From JAKBCQ01 sp021807585 (lineage in GTDB: Bacteria; Planctomycetota; Planctomycetia; Isosphaerales; Isosphaeraceae): a stretch of DNA of 12,270 nt. The notes under the pieces are model-generated. The model searched no databases. It saw only the letters and a program-made list of their open reading frames with translations, and had not been told where the DNA came from. The stretch spans positions 1-12,270 of the forward strand of contig DAHWFG010000035.1 of the NCBI GenBank assembly GCA_027325115.1. Direction: 5' to 3'. The translations under genes were made by a program, and so were the position numbers. This document shows, piece by piece, positions 8,001-12,270 of the stretch (positions are counted from its first letter, which is position 1; each line of letters starts with the position of its first letter).

Positions 8001-9359
8001 CCGGAATCGAACACGCTCGTCGCCGATCGTCCCGCTAAACCCCGCGTAACCGTCGATGCTGTAAATCCAATTATCAAAACCCCAGCGTAAATTGCTCGGA
8101 CCCGCGTGCGTATCCCCCGTGTCCCAACCCGTGAACATCGTCTCCTTAACGTCGGCCTTGTCGTCGCCGTCGGTATCCTTGAGGAACAGCGTATGCGGAA
8201 CCTGATGAACGATCACCCCGCCCCGCGCGAACGTCAAACTCGCGGGAATGCTCAATCGATCGGCGAAGATCGTAAACTTATCGGCCTTGACGTCGCCGTC
8301 GGTATCCTCGCAAATCTTGATCCGATCGCTCCCTTGCCCCTCGGGCTTTTTCGCGTTGGGATAATCGAACGATTCGACGACCCAAAGCCGACCGCGATGA
8401 TCCCACGCCATCGTGATCGGCTTGGCGATATCGGGCTCGGACGCGAACAGCTCGGCCCGAAATCCACGCGGCAACGCCATGTGCTTCATCGACTCGGAAG
8501 GGTCGAGCGGCTTCTGCATCGTGTTGAACGGATCACCCTGTTCGCCCCATCGTCGCGCCGCGGGAAGATAATTCGGCACCTTCGCGGGAACATATTCAAA
8601 CGGTTTACGCTCGACCGCGGCAACGACCGGCCTCGAATCAAAAACCGCCCCCTCCGCCGCCGCCCACCGAACGCCGCGCTCGATCAAATCATGAAACCCG
8701 GGATTCCCCCACGTCCGCTCGTCATGACCGTAAGCCGTGTAAAACACTCGCCCCTTGCCGTGCGTCCGCGTCCACGTCCACGGCTCCTCCGAAGACCCCT
8801 CGGCGCGGGTCTGCAATACCGTTCGATCCTTCGTATTGTGTTTTCTGTGCACATATGTTTCGTCCCACGTATGAAAAGGCTTTAGCCCTTTCATGATCGG
8901 ATGACCCGGGTCGACGACTTTGACGTCAAATTCTCCCGTCGCGTGCTTCCAAAATTGCGCCCCGACCAAATCGACGTAAGCCTGCGAATTGAGAAAACAA
9001 AACGACGCGCAATGAAGCGGCACGAACCCGCCACCCCCCGCCACGTAATCGAGCAACGCCTTCTCCTGCGCAGGCTCGATCCGCTCGGAATTTGCATAAA
9101 TCATTAAGAAATCATATTTTTCAAGATTGGCGAGATTGAGCGCCGTGAGATCCTCGGTGTATTCGAGGTCGATCCCGCGGCTTTCGAGCACGGGGGCGAG
9201 CTGGGGAAACCGCGACGCGGGTTCGTGATGCCCCTTATCGCCCAGGAAAAGCCCTTTGATTCGAGCCGGCTCGGCGGCGCGAACCGAATGCGGCGAAAGC
9301 CCGGCCGTCGCGGCTAACGAACCGATCAATAAGAGCGCGATCGCGGTGAGTGTTTTCAT
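5010..9359 (-). CDS. ThuA - PVC-type dehydrogenase - HEAT - cytochrome c fusion protein
   Basis: The start at 9359 gives 1449 residues beginning MKTLTAIALLLIGSLAATAG, a signal peptide with likely cleavage in SVRA-AEP (about residue 28); ATG 9371 is an equal alternative. Residues about 33-240 are a ThuA-like domain (GGGGFVPLHCAS, GKGRVFYTAYGHD). Residues about 290-662 match the Planctomycetes/Verrucomicrobia membrane-bound dehydrogenase family, a beta-propeller related to sugar dehydrogenases, with Ca-binding-like DTDGDVKAD and DTDGDDKAD loops. Residues about 680-1090 are alpha-helical HEAT-type repeats. The haem c site CAKCH is at 1137-1141, and Met1233 (SLMPEGF) is a plausible axial ligand. 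A further beta-rich domain of about 200 residues closes the protein. I infer a periplasmic oxidoreductase that passes electrons from a sugar-like substrate to its own haem; the substrate cannot be read from sequence. No partner gene is adjacent in the same direction, so it is probably monocistronic. Confidence 0.9.
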   Translation of the reverse strand: MKTLTAIALLLIGSLAATAGLSPHSVRAAEPARIKGLFLGDKGHHEPASRFPQLAPVLESRGIDLEYTEDLTALNLANLEKYDFLMIYANSERIEPAQEKALLDYVAGGGGFVPLHCASFCFLNSQAYVDLVGAQFWKHATGEFDVKVVDPGHPIMKGLKPFHTWDETYVHRKHNTKDRTVLQTRAEGSSEEPWTWTRTHGKGRVFYTAYGHDERTWGNPGFHDLIERGVRWAAAEGAVFDSRPVVAAVERKPFEYVPAKVPNYLPAARRWGEQGDPFNTMQKPLDPSESMKHMALPRGFRAELFASEPDIAKPITMAWDHRGRLWVVESFDYPNAKKPEGQGSDRIKICEDTDGDVKADKFTIFADRLSIPASLTFARGGVIVHQVPHTLFLKDTDGDDKADVKETMFTGWDTGDTHAGPSNLRWGFDNWIYSIDGYAGFSGTIGDERVRFRMAIFRFKPDGSKLEVLRNTNNNSWGVGFSEEGLVFGSTANGCPSVFMAIPNRYYEGVRGWSPSVLESIADTNRYWPITDKVRQVDWFGGFTAAAGHALYTAREYPKVYWNKTAFVAEPTGHLTATFTLEPRGAGFRSHNSWNLLASDDEWTSPIMAEVGPDGNVWIIDWYSYIVQHNPTPQGFKTGKGSAYETPLRDKTHGRIYRIVHESSKPYTPIQLDPGNPTQLVAVLKSTNMFWRLTAQRLLVERGKTDVVPDLVEMLGDKTVDDVGLNPGVIHALWTLHGLGRFDGKDAESIAAASAALRHPSAGVRRAAMLVLPEVERTGVDLLGANLLEDDDAQVRLEALLRIADLPASEMLAKRVAEFLASGGAAGDRLLAEAATSAAAKNAVGFIKAIAARDFGGRGVNAETIAIAGRVSGHLARGGDVKEVEAILTPLIGANTKIQNAVIAGLSDGWPRNRKPGLSESADQAIVQLMLKLSSTEQARAAAFAERIGAKGIEKFAGEIADRLAATVADEKVPDGERIDAANRLIMFKRNAIEPVKRLLSIVTPRTSPTLALGLIDAVGSSENREAGEALVESLASATPAVRAEALRVLLSRGDWTEALLNGADAGKARLDELALDQRQALLTHPNSKIADRARKLIGQGGGAPDADRQKVIDSLAPIVLKGGDPGRGKVVFEQQCAKCHMHSGKGNVIGPDLTGMSVHPREELLIHILDPSRSVEGNFVQYSVVTTDGLILSGLLSSESKTSIELLDSEGKRHAIPRDRIEELAASKKSLMPEGFEKQVPAEGIADLLAFLTQHGKYVPIDLRRSATVVTTKGMFYSEESDIERLVFEDWTPKTFAGIPFLLVDPRGDRIPNAIMLRGPEGLIPPKMPRSVTVPCHIKARAFHLLSGVSGWGFAGGQVEPTVSMIVRIHYADGKTEDHPLKNGVHFADYIRVIDVPESKLAFNLGGRQIRYLAIEVARDEAVESIEFIKGRDRTAPVVMSITAELRD

Positions 9360-9446
9360 AGCGTTGCTCATCAAAATGAAGGATCGATCGTTACGGAAGC
9401 AAGGGGACGATTTTCCCCCGGTCGTCGTCGCGACCCAATATCGTCG

Positions 9447-9475
9447 ATCATATTGTGACGAACTCAAGCCGTCGA
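9447..9475 (-). promoter_or_regulatory. Candidate promoter for the ThuA/cytochrome fusion gene
   Basis: On the minus strand TCGACG (9475-9470) and TATGAT (9452-9447) are 17 bp apart, a sigma70-like arrangement. Transcription would start near 9440 and give a leader of about 80 nt to the ATG at 9359. The -35 box is only a 4/6 match, and planctomycete promoters are poorly defined, so this is tentative. Confidence 0.3.
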
Positions 9476-9610
9476 CGCGAGATACTGATCAGACGATTCG
9501 ATTCGTTCGAGGATCCGAAATCGATCGATCGTCACTCAAAGGCTTCTCCAAAGTCGACCTTCCCGTCAGTCTCGCTTCCATCAGGCCGATGACGCACGAA
9601 TCACCCCCCC

Positions 9611-9640
9611 TCGACAAACCGGTAGAGGTCTCGTTACAAT
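9611..9640 (+). promoter_or_regulatory. Candidate promoter for the small membrane protein gene
   Basis: TCGACA (9611-9616) and TACAAT (9635-9640) have an 18-bp spacer. A second TACAAT-like box (AATACAAT, to about 9650) lies just downstream. Start of transcription near 9647 would leave about 57 nt before the ATG at 9704. Confidence 0.35.
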
Positions 9641-9703
9641 CGTAATACAATCGACGCTCTACTCTCTCAATCGGCAGGTCGCGAACCGAAGGGAGATCGA
9701 CCA

Positions 9704-10180
9704 ATGCCCGACATTCTCCGCGCGAAATCGATGGAGAAGATCGATCGCGTCGTCGCGACGCTCGTTTTCGCGCTCCCGGGTTTCTTCGACAATCTGATTC
9801 TCGGCGTCAAATCGATCGTCGGATCGCCGGGATATCCCGCGCTCACGGCGCTTTCGGGTTGGATCACGTGGAAACTGCTTCGTGCCGCCCGCAAACGATT
9901 ATCGATCAAGCATACGTTTATCATAGGAATCGCGTCCGGCTTGTTATCTTCGGCCTTTTTTCCGCTCGGATTCGCGATCGGCGTTCCTATCGACGAAGGA
10001 ATCAAAGACATCTTTTATTTAGCGTTAGGATATACAACGATCGAAGGGATCGCGGTTTTCACGCTTTTGTCTTTGGGACTCGTCGCTTACAACGTCGTTT
10101 TTCACACCGCCGCGGCGTTCACGGCGCGATATGTCGTCGGGAAAATCGGTATCCGCTTAATCGAGCGATCGCGTGATTAA
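9704..10180 (+). CDS. Small multi-pass membrane protein of unknown function
   Basis: The ATG at 9704 is well supported: AAGGGAG ends 8 bases upstream. The 158-residue product has a short charged N-terminus (MPDILRAKSMEKIDR) and then hydrophobic stretches at about residues 16-36, 42-58, 70-94 and 102-140. The last is long enough for one or two passes, so about four or five membrane segments are likely. Between segments 2 and 3 lies a basic loop (RAARKRLSIK), and the tail is basic (RLIERSRD), which suggests these parts face the cytoplasm. I recognise no conserved family motif, catalytic residue pattern or transporter signature. It stands alone: the gene before it is divergent, and the next on this strand begins about 270 bp later behind its own promoter. 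Function is unknown; an integral inner-membrane location is the only firm inference. Confidence 0.75.
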   Translation: MPDILRAKSMEKIDRVVATLVFALPGFFDNLILGVKSIVGSPGYPALTALSGWITWKLLRAARKRLSIKHTFIIGIASGLLSSAFFPLGFAIGVPIDEGIKDIFYLALGYTTIEGIAVFTLLSLGLVAYNVVFHTAAAFTARYVVGKIGIRLIERSRD

Positions 10181-10346
10181 GATATGCTACAAAGAGGTTG
10201 CTCGTGCCAAACGGCGCCTCATCTTTGATACCATACATCGCTATAAAGGCCGTTTTAAAGCGGCGATATGCTAGAACAAATCTAATTTTGAACGCGTGCA
10301 GGTAAAACGAATGCGACAAGATTCATCGAAAATTCCCCCCAATCAT

Positions 10347-10376
10347 TTGATAAAAGCTAGATCGAGGTGCTATAGT
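10347..10376 (+). promoter_or_regulatory. Extended -10 promoter for the acyltransferase gene
   Basis: TTGATA (10347-10352) and TATAGT (10371-10376) have an 18-bp spacer, and TGC directly before the -10 makes an extended -10 (TGC-TATAGT). Transcription would begin near 10383. This bears on the choice of start codon: the ATG at 10391 would then have almost no leader, while the ATG at 10449 has about 65 nt. Confidence 0.45.
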
Positions 10377-10390
10377 AAATCTGGAGGATC

Positions 10391-10447
10391 ATGACGAGGA
10401 TTGTTTGCAATCATCGACGATCTCGAAAGGATTCAAACATTGTCTGA
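10391..10447 (+). CDS. Possible 18-codon leader ORF before the acyltransferase
   Basis: ATG at 10391 lies 3 bases after GGAGG (10383-10387) and opens an 18-codon frame (MTRIVCNHRRSRKDSNIV) that ends at TGA 10445-10447. The acyltransferase ATG follows after one base (TGA-A-ATG), a layout suited to coupled translation. The Shine-Dalgarno spacing is short and the peptide matches nothing I know, so it may be chance. Confidence 0.2.
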   Translation: MTRIVCNHRRSRKDSNIV

Positions 10448-10448
10448 A

Positions 10449-11612
10449 ATGAGATTTAAGACAACCATGATCGAGAGCCGCGTCAAAGCGATCCATTCCC
10501 TTACGTCATTACGGGGGATTTTAGCGTTATGGGTTTTATTGTATCACTTTTGGGATATCGTCATTCAGTTCTTTCCGATCGCGATCAATCTCAAATCATT
10601 TATGGAATCGGGTCCGTTGGCTGTGGCCGGATTCTTTATCTTAAGTGGTTATGTACTTTCTTATAACTACGCGAGAAGGTTCATAAATTCGTCGAACGCC
10701 GATTATTTCGATTTTCTCCGGGCTCGGATAGCCAGGATTTACCCTGTTCATTTATTTACTTTGTTCTTAACCCTTGTTTTATGGGTCCTCGCACGTAGAA
10801 GCGGGGTTTCAATTCCCAATTCGTCATATAGTTTATCTACCTTTATAGAAAATCTATTTCTTATTCAGGCATGGGTTCCAACGTTCCAGTTCACATGGAA
10901 CTACCCCGCTTGGTCCATCAGTTCGGAATGGTTCGCCTATTTGCTTTTCCCTATATTTTGGATGATTTTCAGGAGCGCGTTGAAGTCGACGCGCACGTCG
11001 ATTTTCTTGCTGATAGCTTGTACCTTTGGAATGATTTACATATATGCTATTCCTTACAATGGTTTATTCAAACATTTAATATGTGTGGCGCCCACTTTTC
11101 TATCCGGATGCGCGATTTACTCTTGCCTGTCGACCAACCCCGAACAGAATCGATCGTTTCGATATGCTCCAGAGATTCTCGGAATCCTGCTTATAGTATC
11201 GACATTATTTCTTCCACCCAGACAGTCGACCATCATTTTGATGGTCGGATTCGTATCCCTCGTGTGTCTGCTCGCGTGGATGGCAGACAATTGTTCCTCA
11301 TTTTGGACATCTCCTCAGTTGATGGCTCTTGGGGATGTTTCGTATTCCCTCTATATGACACATTTTATAGCTTTAAGGGTAATGATTAGACTGCTTAAGC
11401 CGGGAAACTATGAACATAAGAGTTTATTTGTAAGAATCGCGGTCATGGCCGTTTATGCGTCGTTCACGATTCTGATGTGTTTGGCGGTCTATTTTCTCGT
11501 CGAAAAACCTGCGCGATTGAAATTTAAAAAAACTCGAAACACTCACAAAGAACTCATTCACTCGCAGGTGAAGCAGAATGAGATCGAACTCAATCAAGGA
11601 ATCGTCAACTAG
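10449..11612 (+). CDS. Integral-membrane acyltransferase, OafA/YrhL type (acyltransferase 3 family)
   Basis: The product (387 residues from the ATG at 10449) has the family's landmarks in order: SLTSLRGILALWVLLYHF at residues 17-34, with the Arg of LRG (22) and the His of LYH (33) at the conserved N-terminal positions; GFFILSGYVLS (about 61-71); RIARIYPVH (93-101); WSISSEWFAYLLFP (155-168); SYSLYMTHF (298-306); and the closing VEKPAR. Around ten membrane segments alternate with short loops, and length is normal for a stand-alone member. Such enzymes move acetyl or other acyl groups across the inner membrane onto surface polysaccharide, lipid A or peptidoglycan sugars. No glycan-synthesis neighbour shows the acceptor here. 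Start choice is uncertain: TTG 10401 and TTG 10440 (GAAAGGA 8 bases upstream) are in frame. Base composition is much more AT-rich than the left half of the window, with many TTA, ATT and TTT codons, suggesting transfer. Confidence 0.85.
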   Translation: MRFKTTMIESRVKAIHSLTSLRGILALWVLLYHFWDIVIQFFPIAINLKSFMESGPLAVAGFFILSGYVLSYNYARRFINSSNADYFDFLRARIARIYPVHLFTLFLTLVLWVLARRSGVSIPNSSYSLSTFIENLFLIQAWVPTFQFTWNYPAWSISSEWFAYLLFPIFWMIFRSALKSTRTSIFLLIACTFGMIYIYAIPYNGLFKHLICVAPTFLSGCAIYSCLSTNPEQNRSFRYAPEILGILLIVSTLFLPPRQSTIILMVGFVSLVCLLAWMADNCSSFWTSPQLMALGDVSYSLYMTHFIALRVMIRLLKPGNYEHKSLFVRIAVMAVYASFTILMCLAVYFLVEKPARLKFKKTRNTHKELIHSQVKQNEIELNQGIVN

Positions 11613-11711
11613 ATTATCCTGGTCGAATCCTTAATCCCCTAGCATATTCATCGATTATATTTTATACTAAATCAGACTCTCATATCCTACACCAAAAACA
11701 CACGATTTGTC

Positions 11712-11745
11712 GGATTAACCGGTATGAAATTGTCGGTTAACCTCC
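11712..11745. repeat. Stem-loop made of two TTGTCGG(A)TTAACC copies
   Basis: TTAACCG (11715-11721) pairs with CGGTTAA (11734-11740) across a 12-nt loop, and GGA/TCC can extend the stem past a bulge. The same bases also form two direct copies, TTGTCGGATTAACC (11707-11720) and TTGTCGGTTAACC (about 11730-11742), 23 bp apart. No T-run follows, so a terminator role is doubtful; a protein-binding site is equally possible. Confidence 0.35.
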
Positions 11746-11805
11746 GATCGGTTCGGGACTTATGACTCGTCAATGCGTGCGAAGCGAATCGTCGCATGCC
11801 GAGGA

Positions 11806-12072
11806 TCAAACCGCAGCGAAATACGGTTCAGGCAATACGACGGCTTTCAAAAAGTCAGGGAGACTGGTTTCGATCAGGGTTTCCGGCGTCGTCAACCCGG
11901 ATTCAGACTGAAGGACTGAGAGATCAAAGCCCGGCGCGAAATCATGTGAAATAATGTACATGCAAGACAACAATCGTATATCATCGGTCGGACCAGGCGT
12001 GATTCATCCATGCTTTAGGCGTAAGCGCTCTGACAAACTGTTAAAAGTTATTATCGGTTTTACGAAAAAATT
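11806..12072 (-). pseudogene. Possible decayed or very small reading frame
   Basis: On the minus strand a frame is open from 12072 to the stop at 11806-11808 apart from one in-frame TGA (12006-12004). The downstream part encodes 65 residues with a protein-like texture (ITPGPTDDIRLLS ... SGLTTPETLIETSLPDFLKA ... PEPYFAAV); an ATG at 11961 would give 51 residues without a visible ribosome binding site. The upstream part reads SLSERLRLKHG up to the TGA, where TGG would restore the frame. It could be a remnant of a gene on the same strand as the right-edge gene, but frames this long occur by chance in DNA of this composition. I recognise no family. Confidence 0.22.
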
Positions 12073-12131
12073 CTATATCCGATATTAATATAATAATTAT
12101 TAATGAAACGCCATGTTTCAGATGTCGACAT

Positions 12132-12270
12132 TCACCTCACCGCGTGTTGCAGCGTCTCGAAAAGCGAATGCGTGCGGACGATCGCACGCTCCTCGGGAAA
12201 CGTGTGAAACGTATGCACCAAAAACCCGTTCGATCGCGATTCAACCCGCGCCGCGCTGATCGGCGCGGGC
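12132..12270 (-). CDS. 3' end of a minus-strand gene cut by the window edge
   Basis: Forty-five codons are open from the window edge to TGA at 12134-12132, with the GC-rich third positions typical of the other native genes in this window. The visible C-terminus includes SNGFLVHTFHTFPEERAIVR and ends SLFETLQHAVR. The start lies to the right of the window. From memory the FHTFPEERAIVRTHSLFE stretch faintly recalls the C-terminus of DUF2617 proteins, but this is a guess that cannot be tested here. The frame ends in the AT-rich region, marking where GC-rich native coding resumes. Confidence 0.5.
   Translation of the reverse strand, partial: PAPISAARVESRSNGFLVHTFHTFPEERAIVRTHSLFETLQHAVR

Larger units (their letters stand above)
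9360..9703. other. Divergent intergenic region with promoters on both strands
   Basis: These 344 bp separate the starts of two divergent genes and contain no credible coding sequence. A promoter-like pair is seen on each strand and is listed separately. The stretch is rich in CGATCG/GATCGATC motifs (for example 9382-9390 and 9521-9530). I see no clear operator beyond those short self-complementary words. Confidence 0.5.
11613..12131. other. AT-rich stretch without a confident gene
   Basis: These 519 bp carry no gene I can defend. The left part (11613-11700) is AT-rich with no hairpin-plus-T terminator after the acyltransferase stop. A stem-loop lies at 11712-11745 and a weak minus-strand reading frame at 11806-12072. 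The segment 12060-12106 is almost entirely A/T and contains a perfect 12-bp palindrome, TAATAATTATTA (12091-12102). No tRNA-like cloverleaf, insertion-sequence ends or CRISPR repeats are visible. Confidence 0.55.

Noticed and set aside
7377..8885. Plus-strand frames of 237 and 259 codons opposite the dehydrogenase region
   Set aside because: Both are Arg/Pro/His-rich shadows of the minus-strand gene, whose dehydrogenase and ThuA motifs are unmistakable.
10249..10264. Near-palindrome GCCGTTTTAAAGCGGC after the small membrane gene
   Set aside because: It could form a short hairpin but has no T-run, so it is not a credible terminator, and nothing marks it as an operator.
10181..10273. Nine-base direct repeat GATATGCTA at 10181-10189 and 10265-10273, possible target-site duplication
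   Set aside because: The 75 bp between the copies has no inverted ends or transposase remnant, and a 9-bp match is weak in a window of this size.
12068..12131. Short minus-strand frame starting at ATG directly after the right-edge gene's stop (TGA-ATG)
   Set aside because: It is only about 20 codons, runs into the A/T tract (MSTSETWRFIINNYY...), and has no protein-like conservation signal.
12170..12189. Inverted repeat GCGTGCG / CGCACGC
   Set aside because: It lies inside the right-edge coding frame and is explained by codons there; no T-run follows.

Overview
The window looks like a piece of a Planctomycetota chromosome, most likely from the Isosphaeraceae side of the phylum. The lineage call is inferred from gene content. 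A 1449-residue protein joins ThuA, PVC-type dehydrogenase, HEAT and cytochrome c modules. A PKD-repeat exported protein carries the LEPR-XLL-like planctomycete N-terminal motif. A giant glycine/asparagine-rich repeat protein is also present. Most coding DNA is GC-rich with G/C third positions.

Layout. Positions 1-2109 (+) are the 3' end of a very large repeat protein whose start lies outside the window; it holds an exact 360-bp tandem repeat. Positions 2453-4891 (+) encode a second exported protein with four PKD-like domains, an Ig-like domain and a C-terminal module. It meets a convergent gene at a perfect 11-bp stem-loop (4915-4961) that can terminate both strands. Positions 5010-9359 (-) encode the ThuA/dehydrogenase/HEAT/cytochrome c fusion. 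A 344-bp divergent region with a promoter-like site on each strand separates it from a small, unrecognised membrane protein (9704-10180, +).

From about 10181 the DNA becomes clearly AT-richer. This part holds an integral-membrane acyltransferase of the OafA/YrhL type (10449-11612, +), preceded by a good extended -10 promoter and an ambiguous set of start codons. A 519-bp stretch without a confident gene follows; it contains a stem-loop, an AT palindrome and a possible decayed reading frame. At the right edge GC-rich coding returns as the 3' end of a minus-strand gene (12132-12270).

Taken together, the genes concern the cell surface and periplasm: two exported repeat proteins, a periplasmic haem protein likely involved in sugar or polyol oxidation, and an enzyme that probably acylates a surface glycan. 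Gene orientation (convergent, divergent, long gaps) argues against one operon, and I see no defence, CRISPR, mobile-element or biosynthetic system. The less ordinary items are the 120-residue repeat family, the extra C-terminal module on the cytochrome fusion, and the AT-rich segment around the acyltransferase.
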